A DNA stretch of 64,000 nucleotides from Unio delphinus (Eukaryota; Mollusca; Bivalvia; Unionida; Unionidae), in NCBI GenBank assembly GCA_029339505.1, contig JAQISU010000155.1, forward strand, positions 18,184,001-18,248,000. Direction: 5' to 3'. Made by a program: the position numbers and the translations under genes. This document shows positions 11,901-24,328 of this stretch, one piece after another; position 1 is the stretch's first letter, and each line of letters starts with the position of its first letter. A model generated the notes under the pieces. The model did no database searches and was not told the origin of the DNA. It worked only from the letters and a program-made list of their open reading frames with translations.

Positions 11901-14900
11901 ATATAAAAAATGAACAAAATAAACTTCTGAAAACATGTCTGTTGAAATTGATAATTATCTAAGTTTTGACATGAAAATAAACAAAGTTCACATATTACAG
12001 GTAATATGAAATGGTGTCTTAAATTTTTTTCTTTCTTTTAAAATTCAAAATCATATAAAAAGTTTCCAAGATATGTCACAATAATTTTGTGTCATATATT
12101 GTTCTTATTTCATATCCCAAATGTTCAAATATTGTGAAAATTTAAATATTTGCAAAAAAGGATTCAGATATCTTTGACAGGTCAAAGTAGCAGTAGAAAA
12201 TAATACCATGGGATCCAATTTTTATGGAATACCAATTTTCAATGGTTTTTCTGGTTGCTATGAACAACTGTCCTTATGTGACTATGTAGGACCCTTTCCC
12301 CAATCCATTTTAAGAAAAGTTGTGTTTAACTTTTAAATGAAGTTTTTCATATTTATGCATTATAGTTGATATATGAACAGGGTGTCAGCTTTTGAAAGAA
12401 GGGGTGGGGTTGCAGGTCAGAATCTTATATGAATCTTTAACTTCTATTAAAGTAGTTGGTGTTTGAAATTCAAATTTGCAAGGTAATGTCTCTAGTTACT
12501 GCTCTCTGAAGACACCACCAGATTATTTGCATGAATAGTACACATTATAGTCATGAATGATATGCAAATGTCTCCTACTTTTTAGATCCAGTTGAAGTTC
12601 TCAGCCCCTGTTAAGCCAGGCCTTTACACATACTCTGTCATCTTGCGGTCAGACTGCTATTTTGACTTTGATCAAGTACATAATATTAAGGTAAGAATGC
12701 TATATGCACTGTACACAGGTTATGCTATGTACACTGTACACAGGTTATGCTATATACACTATACATTTGTTCATCACAAGAATTAAACTGCTGAAAACTC
12801 CTCATTTACCGTATATACTCATTTATAAGGAAAGTCAAGTCAGAACAGCATAGACCCTGATCTGCTCATTTACCGTATATACTCATGATCTGCCATCTCA
12901 TTATACAGTCAGGTCAGGATCTGTGTTGCTTGTTCTCCAGATCTGGCTCTGTGCTGTTTGCAGTTGATTATAACCTTCTAGTGATTATATTTGGAAACAA
13001 GATTTTCTTGGAATCAGTAACCATTTAGTTAACTAGTTGTTCAGAGAATACAATTAAGGACTATTGCGCCATGATTTTAGACACATTCAGACCTCATGGA
13101 AGAACAGATTAGGGTCATAACATGGATGTCGCTGATTTATTTCCCAACTTTGATTTTGAATTGGCTCCAGTCACTCACATTGTTCCCCAAACAGTATCTT
13201 TCTGGGGTTCTAACATGCCTTTTGGCTTGAACCTTTAACCTTTAGCCTTTTGGCTTGAACCTTTAACCAGAACATTATTATAGCTGCAGTAATACAAGAC
13301 CTGCTTCCTGATAACCTTAGCAGCATGAATAAACTTTACGTTATCTGTCTTTGGATCACCTAAGATAACGATGTAACTAGGACTTTTGATCAAGATCCAG
13401 TTGCAGTTCATGATATAATAAAAAAAATAATCATTACTTCTCCCACCTCACTAAACTGATTGAAAAAGACAATATTCCAAGACCAAATACCCAGTTTGTG
13501 CTCTAATGTTGAAATGCACTAAAAGTATGCATTGGGGCTGACAGATTTCATGGTAAAGTATGTGATTTTTTGCATTATATTCTGAGATCTCATATAATCA
13601 GATATGCCTTTTAAAAATATAAGCTCAAGCCTTGATCATGACTCATCAGTCAGAGATATTATCAAGACCACTGGTTGGCATTCAGAGATGACTCTTTTAT
13701 TGTTATGATTAGCCTTCAAGGGAAGGTAACTTGGGTCCAGTATCAGTTGCCTAGAAACCTGTCAGATCTTATGGCCAGCACAACTTTGTCACAGATTTGG
13801 GTTTAACATTTGTGTTCAGTTGGCCTAGATTGTTTTCCAATGCAAGGAAATGCAATAAACTTTTCTTTGCTCTTTGTGAGTCATGGTAACGATACATATC
13901 TAGCTTTTGTTGTACTGCCTCATTTTAGCTTTCACATGAAGAACATTCCAAAGCATAGGATGATCAAGGAAGAGTTTGGGTGCATTTCCTCATTGATTCT
14001 CTAACTCTAACCCTATTATTTGTTTAATCAGGTAATCTGTTTACCAAAGAAAATATAATTTTATTTTAAATTGTATTTTACTATTTTACTGAAAATTATA
14101 TTCCCATTTATTACTTGTCCTGCCAATCCTTATGATTTATGATTTTGCTCAAAGTCGAAAAACTGACCCTTAAAGTATGGACTTAAAGAATAAAGCAAAA
14201 ACTAAGGAAATAAGATTGTTGCAGTAAAATCAGGATAATTGGCTTGTCTGTGTTTGATTTAGATTGGGTTTCATATCAGATATAGTTAAATTAATCAGGG
14301 AACGAGACTGTCTTTTACAGTAGAACCGCGGATGCTTTAAAACATCTTCATGACCAAACTGCTGATTATAGCAAATTTTAAAACAAGTAATTCAATATGT
14401 TGAAGACAAAAGGGAAAATAAGCCTCTTAGAAAGTGTTAATAACCAGTACAGAAGAATAAAAAGGAATATTCACTTTAATGTGAATAAAAGTAGGAAGGG
14501 ATCCAAAAACATTTATTGAATAACACGTTAAGATATAATTGCCATCATTGTGTGAAATTGAATAAATGATTCCAAGTATTGGGTCAGGTTGAGAGATGGC
14601 AAAAAGACAATGAGCTGCATAGAGTTTGAACTGAAGTTTGTGCAACTGTATTAGAGGTAAACGAGTTTTATGTGTATAAACTTTTCAGTTGAACACAATG
14701 TTTGCTGTCCCTGCATCAGTTCTTAATACTGAACATTTTCAATTACATGTTGTCACACTTTACAATAGCAGTAGATGATATTTTGTTAAACTTACTGAAA
14801 ACTGGTAAAATGTATCAATTGCCTTACAGAGACCGTTTTGTTTGGGTTGGCAGGTCTGTGTTACATGTAAGCCCTCCCATACTAGCTGCAAATGCTGGCA

Positions 14901-16125
14901 TTCTTGCTGCCATATCATTTACGCTGTATCAAAAGAATATCCAGCATATGTGTGTGCATCTGTGTGGATATCCACCATTGTGACAAGGAGTGATAATGTT
15001 AATAATGTCACCTCCCATAGATAATATTTTGAGTGTTCTTAAAAATAGTATCTATTGGAGGTAAATCTTATTTGTATATACCTATTTAAGACATCAGAGG
15101 GTGTTATATTATTTAAATGGGGGTATTTATTTGAGCCCAATAATGAAAGCTATAGATGTTTCTTTGATGTTTTCTTATAATGACCACATATACATCTGGG
15201 GTCTTTCTGCGACTTAATTCAGCCATTGGAAGTAACAGTAAATAATTGATCAACACATCTGCCCACTCAATAGCCTGTTGAAGTAGGACTGGTAATTCTT
15301 TGAACTTGCTGCCAAGCTATTGCATCAAGTTTACCGCTACATGTGGCCTTGACTTTTGTATCTCATACATTGATATATACATTGTAACAGTCTGTTCAAC
15401 TGAGACTGCTGCAGTATTTTGATGTAATCATGGATCTGAAGCAGACAGGTATTGAAAAGCACAGGTCTTACATTGGAAAGTCATACAAATAGCAGACACA
15501 AAAGACAGACACCATGCCAAGAAGACATGTTATGTAGATACAAAACATGTTTGAGAATTGTGCAAGTTAAAGAATAAAATTTAGACTGACAATTTTTGTT
15601 AAGTTATAATATCCTGTTCATAAAATGGGGAGGGAGGCATTAATATATGGGAAAAGTGAATCCTGGGATGTCTCAGAAGGTAATTGCTAATATTAATGTA
15701 ATCAGGTAAACATTTGCTGGTTTACAATAACAATTTCCTTTATCAAATTTTCTTGTACATTCTATATGAAACATGAATAGTGTTTCACATTACTGAGCAG
15801 TATTTTAAATATGCCTGAAGACTTTGAATTTTAAGTAAAAAAATTTATATTATATAGAAATGTTCATTTGTGAGTAGGTATGAATGAGATCTGTTGCCAA
15901 AGTGAAAACATTTTGCAATGCACATTTTTTCACATGCTGTATTTTAAGTTGGGATTTGGTTTTCAGTCTTAGACTTTTCTATTACAGCTGGATGTGAAGG
16001 AACACAAAGCTATCAAGGAACATCCACAATGGGACATTTCATCAGATGAAGAAGAAAACCAAGATAATAATGATGATGATGGCACCGATTCTGATTACTC
16101 AACAGACAATGAGGACTCAGATTAA
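8670..16125 (+). CDS. SEC63: SEC63 homolog, C-terminal part (four exons)
   Basis: Join 8670-8933, 11672-11770, 12586-12690, 15988-16125. The product is the 201-residue C-terminal part of SEC63, an ER membrane J-protein that works with SEC61/SEC62 and BiP in protein translocation. What shows it: 'HPVHCPYFPE' followed by 'EKQEGWWLYVADRK', 'KPGLYTYSVILRSD' and 'EHPQWD' follow the vertebrate SEC63 C-terminus in order and spacing. The chain is a Glu/Lys/Asp-rich linker, the last beta-rich part of the Brl/Sec63 domain, and a very acidic tail ending in NEDSD and a double stop (TAA TAA). All introns are GT-AG and phase 0. The family is about 760 residues in vertebrates, so the J domain, membrane segments and most of the Brl domain are upstream of the window or in unrecognised exons. 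In yeast and mammals the acidic tail binds SEC62 and is a CK2 substrate; the Ser-Asp-Glu clusters here fit that, by inference. Confidence 0.93.
9040..9175 (-). mobile_element. SINE remnant with tRNA-like head
   Basis: On the - strand: CCAGTGGTTAGTTTGCAAGG, box B CAGGTTCAAATTC, and the tail AGTAAAACACCAAGCCAAAC resembling the type 3 tail. It lies in the SEC63 intron shortly after the first visible exon. Confidence 0.6.
10367..10522. mobile_element. Palindromic MITE
   Basis: Inverted ends ACCCAGATCTGCCAT.. and ..ATGGCAGATCTGGGT with ACAG nearby. It is in the first visible SEC63 intron. A related, more degraded copy is at 12832-12960. It makes a short open frame that is not a gene. Confidence 0.6.
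11031..11208 (+). mobile_element. tRNA-derived SINE (type 1), short form
   Basis: The head GGGGCTCCGAGTGGCTAAGT has a clear box A; box B is GTGGGTTCAAGTC; the tail is GCTGAAAAATGGCATTAAAC. The target duplication ACAACTCCTGCAT is found on both sides. The middle is deleted compared with 27858. Confidence 0.88.
11672..11770 (+). CDS. SEC63: SEC63 exon: EKQE..WWLYVADRK
   Basis: This exon has 33 codons in phase 0, between acceptor ctatag and donor GAG|gtaact. It encodes the strand-rich core of the terminal Sec63 beta-sandwich: the Trp-Trp-Leu-Tyr followed by ADRK is the most conserved stretch of this part of the family. It aligns without gaps to the vertebrate segment 'EKQEWWWLYIADRKEQ'. Confidence 0.94.
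12586..12690 (+). CDS. SEC63: SEC63 exon: IQLKF..LRSDCY
   Basis: This exon has 35 codons in phase 0, between acceptor tttttag and donor AAG|gtaaga. It encodes 'IQLKFSAPVKPGLYTYSVIL' and then RSDCYFDFDQ, the last beta strands of the Sec63 domain (vertebrate 'VELKFPAPGKPGNYQYTVFL', RSDSYMGLDQ). A 25-bp tandem repeat starts just inside the following intron. Confidence 0.95.
12698..12766. repeat. 25-bp tandem repeat, about 2.8 units
   Basis: The unit TGCTATGTACACTGTACACA (25 bp with GGTTA) starts eight bases inside the SEC63 intron that follows exon 12586-12690. Confidence 0.9.
12832..12960. mobile_element. Degraded copy of the 10367 MITE family
   Basis: It shares CAGATCTGG, GATCTGCCATC and GTCTGTG-type blocks with the MITE at 10367-10522 and carries a direct repeat CATTTACCGTATATACTCAT (about 12805 and 12868). 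Confidence 0.5.
12961..15987. other. Last SEC63 intron
   Basis: No element with clear ends was found. A 28-bp direct repeat (CCTTTTGGCTTGAACCTTTA) lies at 13208-13268. Open frames here are short and resemble nothing known. Confidence 0.5.
15988..16125 (+). CDS. SEC63: SEC63 last coding exon, acidic tail
   Basis: The exon has 45 codons and a TAA stop, followed directly by a second TAA. The acceptor is attacag. It starts LDVKEH, passes through the conserved 'EHPQWD' and becomes strongly acidic with repeated Ser-Asp and Asp-Glu clusters, ending NEDSD. The vertebrate tail has the same layout but is longer and poly-Glu. This is the SEC62-binding end of the protein by homology. Confidence 0.95.
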   Translation: MDVKEHKAIKEHPQWDISSDEEENQDNNDDDGTDSDYSTDNEDSD

Positions 16126-17754
16126 TAAGTCAATCAGCCAGAACCTTTTTTTTAACCACCCTTTAATTTGGCATACAAGCATTATCATTATGTATTGACT
16201 GCAGGAGGGACTTGGCCTGGACCACTGGAGTGACATATGACCAATAAGGCAAAGCCATATCAACCTGATGGTCAACGTCCTAGCCTGAGTGTAGTCCATG
16301 ACCAATGATATTGCCTTCTTTATAAGTGATTGTCACTTAAATTGCACTGAATGATCTTTTTCTTTATTCTCTCAGTATGATATTCAGAATGATTTGTATG
16401 ACATAATTTGCTGATGTGGACCAGTCATTGTACTCCTCTGAAGCATAGGCAGACCAGTCCACATTTAATATGGTAAATGTCAATCAGCTTCATATATTTT
16501 CATGAGATGTTTTATGTAATAGCTCAAGAACGAATCAACTTATTCTGATGCAATTTGGTGTGAACATTGTTTCATATACTAAATGTTTTTAAAAGATAAT
16601 TATATCTCCCCTATTTCATTATGTACATAGCTTTTGGTGATCAAGTTCATATCTTTACATGGGATGTTGCTTGTATTGACAAGTCATTGAATTAATTGAA
16701 TTCAAGCATTTATTTTATTATCATTTGTATTCATGACCTGATACAGCCATCTTTTGTTACGTTTTATTTTTCACGCTTTATTGGCCCTATTGAGTCATTT
16801 GTGGTTAATTGGCCTTGGCAATGCATTAATTGTCATTAACTTCACTTTTAAAACTTTTTGTTGAATTCATTAGTATTTTTAAAATTGGAAAAGTATATTA
16901 AAATTGTTATGTGTCCCTAAAGCATATATAAAATTGAGCTATTAAAAACTAATGTATATTATTTATGACACTGACAGAAGATTGGACAATAATCTAAATG
17001 TTGAAGTTGAAATGTTATAGCAAAATCTTTTTTTTGAAGTATATTAGAGATTTATCTATTTAAGTGTATGTTCCATATTGATTAAAGCCAAGTATTTTTA
17101 GCAAACAAAATCTTGAACATATATTTATGTATGCATATGCCATTTCCTTGCTTGTTTTCATACTTTTATCTCTTATAATATAATCAGCAAATATCACCTA
17201 GTGTGTTTGAGTGGGTATCTGACTGAGATAATTTTTTTTTTTTACAGAACATGTGTTCATTTATAGTGGAAATTTATTTTTTCCTCTTTCTTTTGGGGCA
17301 TCTATTGTACATAGGGCTATTGAAACTATTTTGGTGTAACATTTGTACTTGTTCATTCGATGCAAAATAATTATTGCTGGTGTTATTTATAAAATTGTGC
17401 AAGAGTTATATTAAAAAGGTGGTGTTATGCATGTATGAAGAAACATTTTAACAGCTTAGTTTGTACAAATAGCTGAGATGAATGTCAGGAGAAATATCAG
17501 TTGGAATGTATAGGAGTTTTACATGTGGCAATTAAATCTAGTAGCCAGATTGTCCTCAGGTGCTTACAGTAGGCTGTCATCATTTTTTTATGAATTGTTT
17601 AAAAAAAATGCTATTCTGTTGTTATATAGTCAAACCACAAAGTTACATAGATAAAGTAAAATAAAAGGTATAAATGACCTTGATATACAAATTCATCGAT
17701 TCCTCTAACAGTGTTCAAGACCAATAAAATCAAGTCATCCATTTATATTTTGTC
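16126..17754 (+). other. SEC63 3' UTR and downstream sequence
   Basis: This is AT-rich sequence without a recognisable gene. AATAAA motifs on the + strand at 17660-17665 and 17723-17728, and ATTAAA at about 17080, are candidate polyadenylation signals for SEC63. The true end of the transcript cannot be decided from sequence alone. An inverted-repeat element begins at 17755, so the UTR probably ends before it. Confidence 0.4.
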
Positions 17755-18288
17755 AGGGCTATTCCATTTAAACATACCCCTAAGTGGGGGAAGGCACATT
17801 CAAAAATGGGTGACCACCCATAGAAGTGATTTTTTTCTACCACCACCAATGATAACTGTGAATTTTGGACACCCATGCCCATGCATAGAAGCAATTTTCG
17901 AAATTCATTACCATGCATACAAATTACTTTAATAGAAGTAAATTATATGTTGATTAATTTTTATTATTTGTAACTTGAATAGAAGTATTAAACTGTGGGT
18001 ATACATGTAAGTTTAAAATATTATTTTCAAGTTAGACAAAATAATATGTATTTTATATGAATGGATTAAAGAAATATTAAAACCACAAGATGCCTGAATA
18101 ACTTTTAATTTCTATAAACATGGAAAATGTTCCCCAACAGATTGCAAATGCAGCTTTAATTGTCTTATATAAAGATGACAAATCTCATATCACACCTTTA
18201 CCACACAGTATCATTGGATACTCTGCCAACCCATTTGAAGTTTTTACATGGTTATATATTCAAACAAAAAACACAAAACAAAAACATT

Positions 18289-18311
18289 ACCATATATATA
18301 TATATATATAA
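18289..18311. repeat. Short (TA)n
   Basis: An ATATAT run inside the 17755-20669 element. Confidence 0.9.
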
Positions 18312-19748
18312 ACACACATTGGTTGTTGTCTTTCCCAGGCATTATTGTTGTATCTTGTCTTAATTAGTCAAGTATTACACCTGTACAATTCTGCAAATTT
18401 CAACCACACAAAACTCATTGGATCAGCAGATGCATGTAGTTCAGAAACCAAAAACAATCCACAAAACAGTTTTCCTATGACAAAGTAATATTTTGAAATA
18501 TGGTTGTTTTTCACAAGGTTGACATTTGTAGAACGATAAAAACCATTATTTTCACAGTGATTTGTGAATAATTTGTACAATTTTCAATAATTTATTATTT
18601 CATATCTAAACTTTGCTGTCTTCAAATAAGTGAGAACGCAGAGATATTGTTTTAGAGGAAATATTTCAAAACTCGTGACTTTTCTATGAATATTTACATT
18701 AGCTGGCTGGAATTGGTATTTTATCGTACAACTCATAGCAGATTCAAGTAACAGTGAATTATTTATGGCGTGTACCAAACTGTATTTGACCAGCCAATGG
18801 CAAACCTACAGTGAGTAATAAGATAAGAACAACATGCTGGGAACCAGTCCATTTCCAGCTTACATAGACAATGTTCAAAATACTAGTGTAAATGTTTGTT
18901 TTTTTTGTAGCTGTATCAATAAATTCTCTTGTCAATTCTTTATTTAACCCTTACCTGCTGTAAATGAGTACAATGACTTCTGCCACCAGTGTAAACCTGG
19001 ATCAGTTTGCAGCTCAGTCAATAAATTCTCCAAAATGCCACTATGAGCCATTAACAATTTAACAGATTGATCCAGTTTCAAAGAAAAAACTGCTCATTGT
19101 TAAAATACCGTAGGGTAAGGGATAAAGGTTAATATTTGGAAACGCTCAATAAAGTTTTTTCCAAACTAACACTATCTTGAGCTTTCTTTGTAGTTTTGCT
19201 TTTAGTTAAATTCTGAATAAAATGTTTATTCCATGTTGATCAGAGTGAATTTCATAACATATCCACACAAAAATCTATCAACTACGAGTTCAAACAGTGA
19301 GATAAAATGAGCATGCCAGCATGCTTAATAAGAACGAAGTATACAATGATTTTTAAAAAAATCCCTCAACATGTACGTTATTTTAGAAACTTGTCTGATT
19401 GGACAACAAATTAAAAAAAAAATTTTTTTTGAGCAAAAATCAATCTCTTCAGTCTCGTTTACCTTTTCATCACCAAGAACTATATAATGATGTCCCTCCG
19501 ATTCTGTCTCATGTCAAGATGAAAGATTTGGCAAAGAAAACAGAATAAATAGAAACATAAATACTTTATATATATAAAATATAGATAAAGTATAGCCAGT
19601 ATTCCCTAGTTGATACGGAGATGGTTGATTAGTTACGATAGGTATGACCGAATCGCGTACATTCAACGAAGAGTCACGGGGGTGCGCATAGTTGCTTACA
19701 CTGAATTATCAGTCATACATGCACTATAAAATGCTACAAGGGATGACA

Positions 19749-20283
19749 CTTCTCTGCCTTCTCACGCAAACTATTGAAGAATCAACGCTGATACTTTAAG
19801 CTAAACTGCGCGTAGCGTAATAATTTTGGTATTGATGTTTTGCTCAGGCCTTCGACTTCATACTCGTACTAAACTTTTACATAGTAATTATAAATTTACG
19901 GAATGCCAGACCATTTTACCACGCTATCGCTCGACATGACCATGATCGCGCCCATTTAATATGCTAGTGCCACGCAAAAAATGGAATACTGTCCCCGTTA
20001 TAGTAAACTGAAAATCAGTTTCTACCTAGGTTCAGTACCTTATTTTCATTCAACCAATGAGAAGACAGCATTCTATTCTGTGCGGTTCAGTTACATATTA
20101 AGTAGTATCATTGCAATGTCGAGCTATAGCGTGGGAAAAATGGCCTGGCATTCCATAAATGTATAACAGTATGTCAAAGTTTTAGTATGCATACAAAGTC
20201 GAATGCCTGAGCAAAACATAGGTACCAAAATTATTGTTACGTACAGTTTAGCTTAAAAGGTCACGTGAGAAAGTGCGCAATCC
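19749..20283. repeat. Large imperfect palindrome, CpG-rich
   Basis: Arms at about 19749-19945 and 20106-20283 are inverted copies, separated by about 160 bp. Shared blocks include TTTTGCTCAGGC / GCCTGAGCAAAA, GGAATGCCAG / CTGGCATTCC and TAGCTCGACAT-type ends. The arms differ at scattered positions. CG dinucleotides are visibly more frequent here than in neighbouring DNA. It may be a fold-back element or the core of the surrounding inverted-repeat element. Confidence 0.8.
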
Positions 20284-21070
20284 AGTGTATTTCAAGGTCA
20301 TATTTTTTTGGAAGCACGTACTTGTAATACAAATAGTTCCGAAGACTTCCGGATATCCACGTTTCCATTGTTTCCGGATTTCCGTTACAATCCATCAGAA
20401 ATTGTCGATTTAGCCTTTCTTTTCCTAAAATCCCACGAATTACGATGTGTAATCCAGTGTTAACGGGGGGGGGACAGAAGAGACAACAAACACAATGGTG
20501 GCATTATAGAAAAATATTATTAAAATAAAAAAAGGCACCACCAATAGAAGCATTTTTTCTTTTGATATATGGCACAGAAGTGATTATTGTTTATTGATGA
20601 CCATGCATGGAAGTTTTTTATTTTGCCATCCGTCCGTGGGGTAGTGGTAGGTTTAAATGGAATAGCCCTCAGTAGATCCTTTCAAGTTAATGTGCTGAAG
20701 ACAATTACAACACTTTTCACTTTTGTAATATTGCATCCTAAAATTGAGAAAATGTTCCAAAGTCAACGGTGCAGTGTACAGAATCATTCAGTTGAATGTC
20801 ACATTACACTTTCAAGTGAGAAAGAACATCAATAGTCATTGCAGAATTATATAGTTATATACACATTGTTCACTTAATGGAGGAAAAAACTTGCATAAAT
20901 TCATTGCATGATGTTTAGTTTTAGACATTTTCATGAAGAGGAAAGGATTGCATCGTGTTTCTTTAAATTCACCTCATTTTAAGTTAGTAGGATGTAAATT
21001 CTAGTGTTTTTTTCGGTCAAGATTCCCTGCTTAGACTTAAAATGTCATGCTAATACTTGTCATGTTTGAC

Positions 21071-21160
21071 TGATTGACAAGTGTTTAATGGTAGCCTGGA
21101 ATGCTGTAGTATCGTTGATTGACAAGTGTTTAATGGTAGCCTGGAATGCTGTATTATCGT
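21071..21160. repeat. 45-bp tandem duplication
   Basis: Two nearly identical copies of TGATTGACAAGTGTTTAATG.. stand side by side, differing at one site (GTAGTATCGT / GTATTATCGT). Confidence 0.92.
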
Positions 21161-22263
21161 TGTACTTCATGTTGTTATTGGTACATATTAAAACTGATCT
21201 GTTATTGCTGTATTGTTACAAATTTTAATGTTTCTCTGACTTTCCCCCTCACTTTTCCTGTAAAAAGTCTGTCAATCCAATCACAAAAATGGAAATAAAA
21301 CTGCATATGGCGGCTAACCCAGATTACCATTCCATGGGGATACAACTCTATATTATTGTGGTATTTGCTTAACTTAAGTATGGTAGCATACACATATTAT
21401 AATAAACATAAATTTCAAGTTACTGATAAGATGGAATGTCCAGGCTTGTACTGGCTGAATATTTCCACAACAAAATAAAGAATCCATTGACTAAATTGAA
21501 TATGCTGATGTCAGTTAATTGGAAATCCATGATCACAACAATAGAAATTTTAAAAAATATGTATATCACTTTGTCTGAATTTTAAGTGCTATATGGGCAA
21601 AGAAATCTGTATACATGTATACAAATGAATCTATTATTAACATTATTACTGAAATAATATAGATTTTAAAACAAATTTGAAATATTATTGCTTTCCTGTT
21701 TATGTTGGAAAGTAGGATCATAAGCAATGTTTTGTCAAATTTGGTCTGTATTGGCTACCATGGAGTTCCAAGTGTAACCTTGTAATGACATATACATTGC
21801 CATCGGATAAGACCTATAATTATCAAACATCAGACGATACACTGAGTATATTTTGTAATCAAGACCAATCCATAGTAGGTTTTACAATAGTTTTATATGT
21901 GATGATTAATGGAATTCCATGCACAAAAAGTGATGGTCATTGTTTTTCAACGTAGAATTGCAAAAAATGTTGATATTTTTTTAGGTAATTATGCTCTGAG
22001 AAATATGCGTCCTTTCTGGCTGCAGCATTACATCTATGAACAACCAATAAATGGTGCATGTTCAAAATTATTTGAAAAATCCTGTTTGCCACGATAACAC
22101 TGCCTGCAATAATACAGCGTTGGAGTATATTTCAGCACATAAATACTATATTAGTTTCAAAGCAATTAGAGTAAAGCGTCTTCCTCAGTGAGCTGAAGCT
22201 ATCCAGGGCTGGGCTGGGTATATGAATATCTCGGTGGTCTGCCAATATGAGGAGTAGTCAGTA

Positions 22264-22363
22264 TCATATATACTTGCTTACAAGTCCATCTGTAAACTGC
22301 AGGACAAGCAACATAGAGTCTATGTTGTCAGCATTTGGACCTGTAAGCAAATATATATGGCAG
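22264..22363. mobile_element. Small palindromic MITE
   Basis: Inverted ends ATATATACTTGCTTACAAGT and (rc) ATATATATTTGCTTACAGGT with matching CATAGAGTCTATG in the middle. A half-copy of the same family (TATACTTGCTTGCAAGTCCA) is at about 48058-48100. Confidence 0.6.
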
Positions 22364-24328
22364 CAACTTGTTTTTTTTTTGTATATTAAGATTACAGCTA
22401 CTTTGTAAAGTAAAATTACCAATTGTTCAGAAACCAGGACTGCATTTATTTTGGTTAGTGTTATGTAGCGTTAGTGTGGCACCAGGTAGAATATGCAGAC
22501 AGTAATGCATACAAATTGTTTTAAGACATTCCAACTACGGTTTTTAAACAAGCTTGATTTATGGTCAGTTTAACTTAAAAAAGCTATTTTTTCATTTCCT
22601 GATTTTTGAAGTCCTTGGCTTATTGACATATACCAGTAGGGCTTTTTGTTGGAAAACTTCAGGAATATTCCATGATAACAATGCATCATCATCCTTGCTG
22701 AACACTGCTCAGGTTATTTATAAGGTTTTAAAGTTTCATAACTGATAATGAAGACTTTGTTGGTTTTGCTTGTTTTTGTGTATAATCTTTTGAGAAATTG
22801 CAATGAAGATGTAGCACAGACTACACAATTCATTACCTGCATAATGTATGTATAGCCAGCTGACCTGTCCACTTTTCAGGTTACTCATCAGGATAAAACT
22901 TTACAAATGAAGATTTTGTTGTCATAATTTGCATACATTCTTCAGCAGTAATGCAGAATCAAAATTATGCTACAAGACTAAAAGTTATAGCAAGATAAAT
23001 TTATACGATACATGGGCAGAATTGTCAAGGCGTCTGAGGGTTCAGAGAAACAACTGTTATCAAGACTATTTACATAAATATACTGCAACCAAAATCAATT
23101 GTTAAGTCTTTTGGGATAACCTACAAGCAGTCATTAATCAACAGTTGTCAGTAGGTCAGTTATCAGGAGAAAATGTATACTTGGGTTGAAAATGCACTAG
23201 TACTTTTTAGTCCTGTTCATTGTTACAATGGCAATTTTGGTGCTTTCTGCTCCCAATTTTATTAATATATGAGAATTTTTCTGCTCATAAAATATGCAAT
23301 AAATATATTATTAGTGTTTTTCCTTGTTTAAACTTCAACCATTTGCATGCAGGAAATAATGTGAAAAAAAAGTTGTGTTTACATGTGATTTTTGTACAGT
23401 AAAGGGAAAGAAAATGCCAGTTGATGAATAATGGCATGAAGAAACAGTGTTTAAATTCAGCTTTTTAAAACATTAAAATATGTTTAAGCATGAAAATATT
23501 TTAGTATTTTTTTTAATGCAAAAGTGCAATAGCTAAATGAACTGGATGTACAGTATACTAGTTCAAAGTTTGGGAGAACTGCTAAATTCAGCATTTATTT
23601 TCTGCTTTATATGGCTGCCAAGAGGTGGATCATATTATACTATGACATCCATAGATCCAGTTGTTCCTTATCTCAAGATCACAATTTTAATTTGCCAATC
23701 TTTGTGCATGACTTCTACGGAAGAATATCGATTTTGAGGTGTCACTGTGACTGAAAGAAGAATCATTAATTCTGCATCACAGACCTAGACCATACTTTGT
23801 GGACGACTTAAATGTTTAACCAAAAATAAAACAATCCTAGACAAAAGTACTGGACTAAACTGTGTGGATAGCTTACACCTGGAGTAAGGAAAAAGTCCCC
23901 TCATTAATATTGGGGTAAAAAATCTGGGTCACTGTAGCAGAAAATTGGTTAATGCAGAATAATTTGAAATCTTGACCATGTGCCTTTGCCAGTTTGTGAG
24001 TGGCATACGCTTGGGTAAGAAAGAATCATTTTGTATTTGGGGTCAGTGTCACTGACTGAAAGATGTTGGTATGGAAGAGGCCTATCAATTTTGGGACCCA
24101 AATGTCAAGGTCATAGTGTGGGCATGTAATGTATTGACAATGGGATAAGCACTTGTGAAAATTGGTAAAGTGTCCCATACTATTTGTAAAATATCAATTT
24201 CTGTGTTTTTGTAGAAACAGTTTTACGAATACTGCAATGATTTGTGGACAGGAATCTTGTAGTCTTCACAGATTGATCAGTGTTTGTAGGACCTTAAATC
24301 TGTAAAGGTAATTTTCTGTGTATCAGTA

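Larger units (their letters stand above)
17755..20669. mobile_element. Long inverted-repeat DNA element, family unknown
   Basis: The left end starts AGGGCTATTCCATTTAAAC and the right end is its inverted copy (20651-20669), with similarity running on for about 10 more bases (CATACCCCTA against CCTACCACTA). Just inside both ends are short repeats of the type CCATAGAAGTGATTTTT (left about 17818 and 17882; right about 20540, 20572 and 20603), like transposase-binding subterminal motifs. No target duplication or transposase was recognised. It contains the palindrome at 19749-20283. Confidence 0.62.
20670..24328. other. Intergenic, mostly unrecognised
   Basis: Apart from the 45-bp duplication and the MITE at 22264, this is AT-rich unannotated DNA; 23730-24180 has weak GTCACTGTGAC / AAGGTCATAG repeats. 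Confidence 0.5.

Noticed and set aside
14318..14345. ACAGTAGAACCGCGGATGC as a pogo-type element end
   Set aside because: No matching inverted end was found within a reasonable distance.
19449..19520. Possible - strand exon (HETESEGHHYIVLGDEK before a GTAAAC donor)
   Set aside because: It is bounded by a stop with no acceptor between, has no partner exons, and lies inside an inverted-repeat element.
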